Assembly (NCBI RefSeq): GCF_025836975.1
Contig: NZ_CP107548.1
Coordinates: 3,038,001 to 3,102,000 of the forward strand
DNA from: Pollutimonas sp. M17
GTDB lineage: Bacteria; Pseudomonadota; Gammaproteobacteria; Burkholderiales; Burkholderiaceae_B
DNA length: 64,000 bases
Direction: 5' to 3'
In this document: piece by piece, positions 34,880 through 41,662 of the stretch
Layout of the letters: every line of letters begins with the position of its first letter
Numbering within the stretch: position 1 is the first letter of the stretch
Translations under genes and position numbers: made by a program
The notes under the pieces: generated by a model
The model's input: the letters and a program-made list of their open reading frames with translations, nothing else
What the model was told of the DNA's origin: nothing
The model's database searches: none

Positions 34880-35473
34880 ATGGCCAGACCCCGTGAATTC
34901 GACGAGGAAGCAGTGCTCGACAAGGCAGTCCTGTGCTTCTGGAACCAGGGCTATGAGGCAACCTCGGTACGGGACCTGATCAATGAAACAGGCCTTACCG
35001 GAGCAAGCCTGTACAACGCATTTGGCGACAAGCGGGCGCTCTATCAAAGGGCACTGGACCACTATGTCAATTGCAGCGTCGCGCAGCGCATCCAGTCTTG
35101 CGATGCATTGCCGCCTCGCGAGGCGATAGGCGCATTCTTCGCCGATATCGTCCAGCGTTCGCTTAGCGATCCGCAGCATAAAGGATGCATGTTGGTCAAC
35201 GCCGCTCTTGAGCTGGCCCCGCACGACCCTGAGTTTCAAGAGGTCATCGCCGGCGTTTTAATGCGGATCGAACACTTCTTTCTTGAACATCTGCGCGCGG
35301 GGCAGTCTGACGGGAGCATCGGCAAATCCACCCCGCCGGAACTCCTGGCCAAGCATCTTCTCGGCGTCCTGATGGGAGTGCGTGTCCTGGCGCGAGTCCG
35401 TCCCGAACCTGGACTTCTCAAAGGAGTAGTGGCGCCTGCACTGTCCCTTCTAGACATCCCCGACACACCATGA
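34880..35473 (+). CDS. TetR/AcrR-family transcriptional regulator
   Basis: A 197-residue repressor. The N-terminal helix-turn-helix domain (about 8-58) shows DKAVLCFWNQGYEATSVRDL and TGLTGASLYNAFGDKRALY, the second being the recognition region. The C-terminal domain has one Cys in KGCMLVNAALEL, a feature of electrophile-sensing members of this group (NemR-like), though its function here is not proven. The ATG has a strong AAGGAGAGG site. It is divergent from the YghU-SDR operon, which it may control, and its promoter contains a dyad operator. Confidence 0.92.
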   Translation: MARPREFDEEAVLDKAVLCFWNQGYEATSVRDLINETGLTGASLYNAFGDKRALYQRALDHYVNCSVAQRIQSCDALPPREAIGAFFADIVQRSLSDPQHKGCMLVNAALELAPHDPEFQEVIAGVLMRIEHFFLEHLRAGQSDGSIGKSTPPELLAKHLLGVLMGVRVLARVRPEPGLLKGVVAPALSLLDIPDTP

Positions 35474-35510
35474 CGCCACGGCCTTCGCTGCGATCAAACT
35501 GGAGACAAAC

Positions 35511-36194
35511 ATGAATTCGACCCGTGCATGCATCTTTGATGCCTATGGCACCCTTCTGGACGTCCATTCCGCCGTGATGGCGAATGCAGATAAGGTGGGG
35601 GATGGAGCCGAGGCATTCTCGGCCCTATGGCGCCAACGCCAGCTTGAATACTCATGGACCCGCGGAATGATGGGGAAATATGCGGACTTCTGGCAACTGA
35701 CCATTGAAGCGCTGGACTTCGTCCTGCAGGCCTATGGACTTGAAGGCCGGCCAGGCCTGAAAGAAAATCTGCTGAACGCCTACTTCGAACTGAAAGCCTA
35801 CCCGGATGCCGCCAAGAGCCTTGAAATGCTGAAGGCTCAAGGCTACGTCACCGCCATCTTGTCCAATGGAAGCAATGACATGCTGCAGGGCGCGATACGC
35901 GCGGGCAATCTGGGCGGCTTGCTGGACGACTGCATCTCGGCGGATGATATCAAGACCTACAAGCCCGATCCCAGCGTATACCAACTGGCGTGCGACCGTC
36001 TCGACGTGCGCCCCCACCAGGTTTGCTTCGTGTCATCCAATTCATGGGATGTCGCGGGCGCGGCAGCGTTCGGGTTCAACGCTGTCCGCATCAACAGGAA
36101 CGATGCGCCGCTTGAATATCATTGTGCTCCGATGAAGCATCAGTTGAAGGCCTTGGCTGAGCTGCCTATGCTGCTGTCTCAAGCGCGGGCATGA
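35511..36194 (+). CDS. haloacid dehalogenase type II (L-2-haloacid dehalogenase)
   Basis: A 227-residue HAD-superfamily hydrolase that replaces the halogen of L-2-haloacids with hydroxyl. The nucleophile Asp is in CIFDAYGTLLD; the halide-binding Arg in SALWRQRQLEYSW; then AILSNGSNDM (Ser/Asn), the Lys in DIKTYKPDPSVY, and VSSNSWDVAGA with the Asp. All type II catalytic residues appear present. It begins 37 bases after the TetR stop and runs the same way, so it could be co-regulated. Length is normal. Confidence 0.94.
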   Translation: MNSTRACIFDAYGTLLDVHSAVMANADKVGDGAEAFSALWRQRQLEYSWTRGMMGKYADFWQLTIEALDFVLQAYGLEGRPGLKENLLNAYFELKAYPDAAKSLEMLKAQGYVTAILSNGSNDMLQGAIRAGNLGGLLDDCISADDIKTYKPDPSVYQLACDRLDVRPHQVCFVSSNSWDVAGAAAFGFNAVRINRNDAPLEYHCAPMKHQLKALAELPMLLSQARA

Positions 36195-36413
36195 AGGATT
36201 AGATAAGATCGCTCGACAAAGTTAAGCGTATGTAAGGAAAATTTCCGTCCAGCTCTCGAACCAGGGCTGTTTCCCCAGAATGCTCTTGCTCAAGGACGTT
36301 TGGCGAGAGTTATCCGCTTCCATTGGCGGCTGGTTGTAGCGCCCAGGCCCCTTCGTTTTATGTGTCCAATTGCCTGAACGACAAGACAGATATCGTCGCC
36401 TATACTGACCTAC

Positions 36414-36923
36414 ATGACGAAACCGATCATTCGCCCCGAAACCCCAGAAGATGTTGCGGTCATTCAGGCAGTTATTGAATCAGCATTTCTGGGTGCACCT
36501 CATGCGAACCGGAACGAGCAGTTCATTCTCGCCGCACTGCGCGATGCCGGTGCGTTGACCCTTTCCCTGGTTGCTGTAGTGGACGAATCTATAGTTGGAA
36601 ATGTCGCGGTTTCGCCGGTTTCCATATCCGACGGAGCCCCAGGATGGTTTGGTGTTGGCCCTGTTGCAGTCGTCCCCGACCTGCAGCGACGTGGAATTGG
36701 GTCCGAACTAATGCGCGAGGCACTTGCGAGGCTTTCCGAACAAGGAGCATCGGGCTGCGTCGTCCTTGGCGACCCGTCCTACTACCAGCGATTCGGTTTT
36801 ACCAACAATGCTGGGCTCGTGTTGCCAGACATACCACCCCAATACTTCATGGTACGGCCGTTTGGGCAAGCAGTGCCGACCGGTACGGTCACCTACCATC
36901 AGGCATTCAGCGCGCCCGAGTGA
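36414..36923 (+). CDS. GNAT-family N-acetyltransferase (YhbS-like)
   Basis: A 169-residue cytosolic acetyltransferase of the YhbS/COG3153 type. The acetyl-CoA motif A is VAVVPDLQRRGIGSELMREAL, split here as VVPDLQRRGIG then SELMREAL; motif B region contains VVLGDPSYYQRFGF, a hallmark of this subgroup. The substrate is unknown. The 219 bases upstream hold no gene I can support. It is a single-gene unit inside the islet and converges with the NADP reductase gene on the other strand. Confidence 0.9.
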   Translation: MTKPIIRPETPEDVAVIQAVIESAFLGAPHANRNEQFILAALRDAGALTLSLVAVVDESIVGNVAVSPVSISDGAPGWFGVGPVAVVPDLQRRGIGSELMREALARLSEQGASGCVVLGDPSYYQRFGFTNNAGLVLPDIPPQYFMVRPFGQAVPTGTVTYHQAFSAPE

Positions 36924-36963
36924 CTGGCGGCTTGGGTCTACGAAAAGTCAGCCACATCACGAC

Positions 36964-37566
36964 TCATCGGTCAAACTTAACCAAGTCCTTAAAGATCAGC
37001 CGGCCCCAGCTGTTTCCCCGCCCGTGAACAAGCAGCCCGCCTTCCGCAAGCCCGCCAAGTGTGATCGGGGCGAAGCCGAGATCTTCCGCTAGCGCGGCAA
37101 CCTCCGCTGCGGCGTCGTCATCGTCGCTCGTCAGGAACACGACTCTTCTGCCACCCTGTATGCCGGGGTCCCGGCCCAGAACGGCAGCGGCCAGGTGATT
37201 GAAACCCTTGACCAGCCTTGCACCCGTAAAGGCCTTGGCGACGACCTTGGAAGAAGGCTGTTCTCCCAGTTCTTCAGGGGGCACGCCGTAGGCATTGGTC
37301 ACATCGATGATGGTCTTTCCCTTCCAGGTAGGCAGCGCCTTCGCTACCTCCTGGTGCGAGGCGTAACGCACAGCCAGGAAGATGACATCAGCCTTGACGG
37401 CCTCCGCCAGCGTCTTCGGAATGATCTCGGGGCCGATAGCGGCCGCGTCGGAGGCAAAGCTCTGCGGGTCGCGAGTGGTTGCAACAGATACCTCGATGCC
37501 GCTACGGGCAAAGGCCTTGGCAAGAGCCTGGCCGATGTCGCCGAAGCCAATAATCGCATAACTCAT
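36964..37566 (-). CDS. NADPH-dependent F420-reductase-like oxidoreductase
   Basis: A 200-residue single-domain Rossmann protein: AIIGFGDIGQALAKAFARSG carries the dinucleotide fingerprint, followed by IIDVTNAYG and GARLVKGFNHLAA, which mark the NADPH:F420 oxidoreductase-like (NPD) family. Beta-proteobacterial members are not thought to use F420; they reduce unknown substrates with NADPH. It lies 72 bases downstream of an SDR gene on the same strand and is probably in the same LysR-controlled operon. Confidence 0.9.
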   Translation of the reverse strand: MSYAIIGFGDIGQALAKAFARSGIEVSVATTRDPQSFASDAAAIGPEIIPKTLAEAVKADVIFLAVRYASHQEVAKALPTWKGKTIIDVTNAYGVPPEELGEQPSSKVVAKAFTGARLVKGFNHLAAAVLGRDPGIQGGRRVVFLTSDDDDAAAEVAALAEDLGFAPITLGGLAEGGLLVHGRGNSWGRLIFKDLVKFDR

Positions 37567-37638
37567 ATATTTTCCTTTTGGTTGCAGCGCCCTGCGGGTT
37601 TCAGCTATCGGCTGGAGTAGCCGGCAGAGCGCCTTATG

Positions 37639-38373
37639 TCAGATTTGCGCCAGGCCGCCGTCGACGGCAAGCTCGCTGGCGGTCATGAAACTGCTGTCCT
37701 GCGATGCGAGAAACGCAGCCGCCGCTCCGATCTCCGCCGGCTCAGCCATGCGCTGGAGCGGATTCATCGACGCGAAGACCTTCATGCCCTCCTCGCCCAC
37801 TGCTGCTTTCGCAAGCTCAGTCGCCGTCGGCCCAGGCGACAGCACGTTTATCCGGATGCCGGTGCCTTTCAGGTCCTCCGCCCAGGTCCGCACGAGGTTG
37901 CGCACTGCCGCCTTGCTCGCGCTGTAGACGCTGAATGCCGGCGCCCCCGTCGTGCCGGCGCTCGATCCAGTGAGGATGATCGAACCGCCCTCGCCCATCA
38001 ACGGCAGCGCCTTCTGGACCGTGAAAATCGAACCCTTCACATTGGTGTCGAAGGTTTCATCAATGTGCTTGGCGGTGATCTTGCCAAGCGGAAGCAGGCC
38101 TCCCGTCCCCGCGTTGGCGAAGACGATGTCGAGAGTTCCACGTTCCGCCTTCACCGCCGCATACAAGCGGTCGAGGTCGTCCGGAGCGGAGACGGAGCCC
38201 TTCACCGCGCGCGCATTGGGGCCCAGGTCGGCCACAGCGGCGTCAAGCGCTTCCTGCCGACGGCCGAAGATGAAAACGAAGGCGCCTTCCTCGATGAAGC
38301 GCTTAGCCGCGGCGCGGCCGATACCGGTGGCGCCGCCGGTGATCACGGCGGTCTTTCCATTCAGTCTGTTCAT
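37639..38373 (-). CDS. short-chain dehydrogenase/reductase
   Basis: A 244-residue classical SDR with TGGATGIGRAAAKRF at the N terminus, FANAGTGG near residue 85, catalytic Ser in LTGSSAGTTG, and YSASKAAVRN with Tyr and Lys. The C-terminal FMTASELAVDGGLAQ is typical of the glucose/3-oxoacyl reductase group. It is divergent from a LysR regulator gene 113 bases away, the classic arrangement for control by that regulator. A plausible promoter (TTGTAT, 17 bases, TAGACT) carries a LysR-type site over its -35 box. Confidence 0.93.
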   Translation of the reverse strand: MNRLNGKTAVITGGATGIGRAAAKRFIEEGAFVFIFGRRQEALDAAVADLGPNARAVKGSVSAPDDLDRLYAAVKAERGTLDIVFANAGTGGLLPLGKITAKHIDETFDTNVKGSIFTVQKALPLMGEGGSIILTGSSAGTTGAPAFSVYSASKAAVRNLVRTWAEDLKGTGIRINVLSPGPTATELAKAAVGEEGMKVFASMNPLQRMAEPAEIGAAAAFLASQDSSFMTASELAVDGGLAQI

Positions 38374-38416
38374 GATATTTCGCCGGGTCGGCGTCCTATT
38401 GTTAAAACCAGAAAAC

Positions 38417-38477
38417 AGTCTAGGCCCCTTGACGCATCAATACAATTGACGAAAAATCGATTAATTCAATCTATTAA
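38417..38477. promoter_or_regulatory. divergent SDR/LysR promoter region with T-N11-A box
   Basis: On the minus strand TTGTAT (38440-38445), 17 bases, TAGACT (38417-38422) form the SDR promoter. The -35 lies inside TCAAT-ACA-ATTGA (38437-38449), a perfect 5-bp dyad of the T-N11-A type bound by LysR regulators. A second dyad TTAAT-N7-ATTAA (38461-38477) lies closer to the LysR gene. Confidence 0.6.
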
Positions 38478-38486
38478 CTAGATGAT

Positions 38487-39425
38487 ATGCTCGACAATGT
38501 CACCATCAACCAGCTGCGTGCCTTCGTTGCGGTATGCGACCAGGGAAGCTTTTCAGCTGCGGCGCACAAGCTCAGACGCGCCCAGTCGGCCATCAGCCAT
38601 GCGATCAAGGCGCTGGAAAGCGCATTTGATGTCGAGCTGTTCGAACGAAACACACGGAAGGCGCAGCTCACCGCGGCGGGACACAGCCTCTTGCCGGACG
38701 CGCGTGCGGTTATCTCACGCACGGAAGAGATGAAGAACCGCGCCAGCGCTATCGCCAGCGCCGGGGCACCACAGGTTTCAATTGCGATCGACGCCTACTT
38801 CCCGCGTGCCCACCTGATCGACTGCTTGATGACGCTGCAAGCGGAGTTCAGCACCGCAGTGATCGACCTTCGGATCACCACCATGCAAGGCGGAGAGAAG
38901 CTGGTGCTCGAAGGCGTATGTGCCCTCGCTGTCACGATCCAGAACGTGCCCGAGGTCGACCCGGACGCCATGGAACGCCACTGGCTGTGCCAGGCGGACA
39001 TGGTGACGGTATGCGCACCATCCCACCCGCTCGCTTCGATACTGAAACCCATCCCGAAGGACGAGTTTGCCCGACATGTTCAGATCGTCGTTACGGACAA
39101 CCAGCCGGAAGCGGAAAAGACCCAACAGGGCGTCGCCGGCAAGCGCCAGTGGCTGGTCAATGACCTGGGCGCCAAACGCGATCTTCTCAAGGCCGGCCTG
39201 GGCTGGGGACACATGCCACGACACATGGTTGGCGACGATCTAGCGAGCGGACAGCTCGTCGAACTTGAACGCCGCGCCTGGCACCTCGGTTCGCTTACGT
39301 TCATGGTGTCGCGACGACGGGGACACGACCTTTCCCCATGCGAGTTGCGGATGGTCGAGCTGCTTGGTAAGCCTTGTGCATCGCGAAGAATATTGGGCGG
39401 CGCTCAGCTTCAGGGAAAGGTGTAA
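38487..39425 (+). CDS. LysR-family transcriptional regulator
   Basis: A 312-residue LTTR. The winged helix-turn-helix covers about residues 6-65: NQLRAFVAVCDQGSFSAAA, RRAQSAISHAIKALE and FERNTRKAQLTAAG. The C-terminal co-inducer domain begins near residue 92 and has AIDAYFPRAHLIDCL. It is divergent from the SDR-reductase operon and faces a T-N11-A box and a second dyad in the 113-base gap, so it probably regulates both itself and the operon. The effector is unknown. Confidence 0.94.
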   Translation: MLDNVTINQLRAFVAVCDQGSFSAAAHKLRRAQSAISHAIKALESAFDVELFERNTRKAQLTAAGHSLLPDARAVISRTEEMKNRASAIASAGAPQVSIAIDAYFPRAHLIDCLMTLQAEFSTAVIDLRITTMQGGEKLVLEGVCALAVTIQNVPEVDPDAMERHWLCQADMVTVCAPSHPLASILKPIPKDEFARHVQIVVTDNQPEAEKTQQGVAGKRQWLVNDLGAKRDLLKAGLGWGHMPRHMVGDDLASGQLVELERRAWHLGSLTFMVSRRRGHDLSPCELRMVELLGKPCASRRILGGAQLQGKV

Positions 39426-39497
39426 AAGCTTGAAGCCTCGGACATCCGCAAAGCAGACCTTGCACGATATAGCTGCATCCGGCAGTTGGTGCACCGC

Positions 39498-39818
39498 TCA
39501 AGCAAGAATGTCCATAGCGCGGTGATCTGCCGGCACACCCTGGACAAGAAACACTGTCCCAACGCTGTTTGCCGTCCTTAATGCTTTTATCGCTTGGTAG
39601 GCCGGCGAATCATACCAGCGCGACGCACGCTCCAGATCGGGAAACTTGATGACGACCAGGTCTGCCGTCGGCTCGCCCTCCAACGAAAGATACGGCCCGC
39701 CGTGGATGATGAATTGGCCTGCGAACGGCTGGAGTGTCGAGTCGATTTGCTCGAGATAGGCGCGGATCTCGTCGTTCGGACGCGTTTCGGAAATGATGGC
39801 GACGGCATAAGCTGGCAT
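39498..39818 (-). CDS. DUF1330 family protein
   Basis: A 106-residue single-domain protein with the ferredoxin-like DUF1330 fold: AYAVAIISETRPN, LQPFAGQFIIHGG, VVIKFPDLERASRWYDSPAYQAI. Relatives are dimeric alpha+beta barrel proteins resembling antibiotic-biosynthesis monooxygenases, with no established activity. The start was placed at the ATG that follows AGGAGT; an upstream in-frame codon has no ribosome site. It converges on the LysR gene and is divergent from the NTF2-like gene. Confidence 0.88.
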   Translation of the reverse strand: MPAYAVAIISETRPNDEIRAYLEQIDSTLQPFAGQFIIHGGPYLSLEGEPTADLVVIKFPDLERASRWYDSPAYQAIKALRTANSVGTVFLVQGVPADHRAMDILA

Positions 39819-39969
39819 GAATGACTCCTGAATGACGGCGTTGATAAGTGCGCAACCATGCAATGTGTTGCGGTGATGTCATGCCATTGTCGACCGGGCG
39901 ATCCTGTGCGTCGATGACGTCGGAGGTAATCGCGTCGTGTCCCATCCGCTGGCGTATTTCCAATCGCGC

Positions 39970-39981
39970 AATAGCGCTATT
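39970..39981. promoter_or_regulatory. 12-bp perfect palindrome between DUF1330 and NTF2-like genes
   Basis: AATAGCGCTATT is fully self-complementary. It lies in the 268-base divergent region, about 105 bases before the NTF2-like start and 150 bases from the DUF1330 start. It is a candidate operator for the XRE-type regulator encoded just downstream. Confidence 0.35.
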
Positions 39982-40086
39982 ACCTGGCACGTAATCGACC
40001 GGGATCGCACGCTGCAGCAAAATCATGCTGTTGCATTCGACAATGCTTGTCCGCAACAACCCAACCATTTTTCCAAGGAGATTCCC

Positions 40087-40467
40087 ATGACCGAAAATAC
40101 CCGTCCAAGCATCCCGGCCCAAATTGCCGCACAATATGTCGGCATTTGGAACGAAAACAATCCGGCACGCCGCCGCACGCTAATCGAACAGACATTTACG
40201 GCGCAGGCCAGTTACCTCGATCCGGTCATGCAGGCGGCTGGGCACGATGGCCTCGATGCGATGATCAGTGCCGCCCAAGCGCAATTTGCCGGCTTACACT
40301 TTCACGTGTCCGGAACGCCGGATGGACATCATGACGTCGTTCGCTTTTCGTGGTCCCTTGGTGCAGATGATGCCGAACACCTGGCGGCTGGCACCGATAT
40401 TGCCGTTGTAGCGCCGGACGGACGCATCGAACGGATCACGGGTTTCCTTGACAAGATGCCTTCCTGA
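40087..40467 (+). CDS. NTF2-like (SnoaL) family protein
   Basis: A 126-residue cone-shaped alpha+beta barrel protein of the NTF2-like superfamily: IAAQYVGIWNENNPARRR, TFTAQASYLDP, GLDAMISAAQAQF, VVRFSWSLG and a final GRIERITGFLDK. Members act as isomerases, hydrolases or binding proteins; the substrate is not predictable. The ATG has an AAGGAGA site. It lies 42 bases before the XRE regulator gene on the same strand and is likely co-transcribed with it. Confidence 0.88.
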   Translation: MTENTRPSIPAQIAAQYVGIWNENNPARRRTLIEQTFTAQASYLDPVMQAAGHDGLDAMISAAQAQFAGLHFHVSGTPDGHHDVVRFSWSLGADDAEHLAAGTDIAVVAPDGRIERITGFLDKMPS

Positions 40468-40509
40468 AGCCGGACGTGTCGTGTGGCAGCTATTCAGCAT
40501 GGAGATAGC

Positions 40510-41373
40510 ATGGAACAACAAGAACATGTCCGGCAGAGTGAGCGCGACAGCCGCTACTTTGCCGATTTCGCCACGGCACTGCGCTACTGGCGCGACAAGC
40601 GTGGCTATACCCAGCTTCGGCTGTCGAGCGAGAGCGGTATCTCGCAGCGACACATCAGCTTCCTCGAAAGCGGCCGTTCGCAGGCGAGCCGCGAGATGGT
40701 TCTGAAACTTGGAATCGTCCTCGACATCCCGCTGCGCGAGCGCAACGTGATGCTGCTGGCGGCCGGCTATGCGCCGGCCTACCGGGAACGCCGCCTGTCC
40801 GATCCGGAACTGGCCGCGGTGAAGCAGGCCTTGGACTTCATGCTGGCCCAGCAAGCCCCGTATCCGGCGCTGGTGGTCGATCGGCTGTGGAATCTCGTGA
40901 TGGCCAATGCGCCAGCGGCAACGATGATGCGCTGGCTGCTCGATATGCCGAACGGCGCTCCCCTGCCAAGCGAGGGTGTCAATGTGCTGAAACTGATGCT
41001 CGATCCGAATGGTGTTCGCAAGCACCTGCAGAACTGGGAAGACGTCTGCGCTGACCTGCTGCATTGGATCCAGCGTGAAGCAATGAGCGACGGCCTCGGG
41101 AGCGAGGCGGCGAACTTGCTCGGTGAATTGGCCGCATTGCCAGGGATCAGCGAGACGACCCGCTTGGCCAACCTCGATGCGCGCGCGCTGCCCTTCCTAC
41201 CGATGCAGATTCGCAAGGATGGTGTCGCGCTGAACTTGTTCACTTCAATTGCCACCATGGGCACTCCGCACGACGTGACGGTGCACGAGTTGCGGATCGA
41301 ATCGTTCTTTCCGGCTGACGAGGCCACGGCACGCTGGTTCCGTGAGCGCGCAGCGATATCGGAACCAGTGTGA
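40510..41373 (+). CDS. XRE-family regulator with MmyB-like ligand domain
   Basis: A 287-residue protein. The N-terminal Cro/C1-type helix-turn-helix (about 15-75) contains LRYWRDKRGYTQLRLSSES, GISQRHISFLESGRSQ and MVLKLGIVLDIPLRERN. The rest is the MmyB-like PAS-related ligand-binding domain, with ALVVDRLWNLVMANAPA near residue 120 and VHELRIESFFPADEATARW near the end. The start chosen has GGAG at a good distance. Family members act as repressors released by fatty acids or other small ligands. It probably controls the NTF2-like gene before it and maybe itself. Confidence 0.92.
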   Translation: MEQQEHVRQSERDSRYFADFATALRYWRDKRGYTQLRLSSESGISQRHISFLESGRSQASREMVLKLGIVLDIPLRERNVMLLAAGYAPAYRERRLSDPELAAVKQALDFMLAQQAPYPALVVDRLWNLVMANAPAATMMRWLLDMPNGAPLPSEGVNVLKLMLDPNGVRKHLQNWEDVCADLLHWIQREAMSDGLGSEAANLLGELAALPGISETTRLANLDARALPFLPMQIRKDGVALNLFTSIATMGTPHDVTVHELRIESFFPADEATARWFRERAAISEPV

Positions 41374-41600
41374 AGGAGACGAGCGTACCCGAAGGTCGTA
41401 AATCTGACCGGAGCGCGGCGGAGGGAGTTCGGCCGACGCCGCCTGGACGAGGAAGGCGCGGGTAGCCCGGTCTTGGCCGGGCCGCTAGACGTGCCGGAGG
41501 CCCACCCCACCTGCCCGCCGGCGTCTTAAGAACTGAACATGGAAGCATAAGAACGCTTCCGCAGCCCATAACGACAATCAAGCCGAAAAAGATATCTACG

Positions 41601-41640
41601 AAAAACAAAGGCTGCAACAGCAACCGCTGCTACAGCCTTT
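41601..41640 (-). terminator. intrinsic terminator of the gcvTHP operon
   Basis: On the minus strand AAAGGCTG (41633-41640) pairs with CAGCCTTT (41607-41614); an inner CAGC/GCTG pair continues the stem around a four-base loop. TTTGTTTTT follows. It lies 22 bases past the gcvP stop. Confidence 0.85.
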
Positions 41641-41662
41641 GATCAAAGCAGATAAGAAGGAT

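Noticed and set aside
36195-36413. Short protein-like stretches in the gap between the dehalogenase and GNAT genes
   Set aside because: Both strands give about 30 plausible codons without start, motif or family match. I see nothing supportable in this gap.
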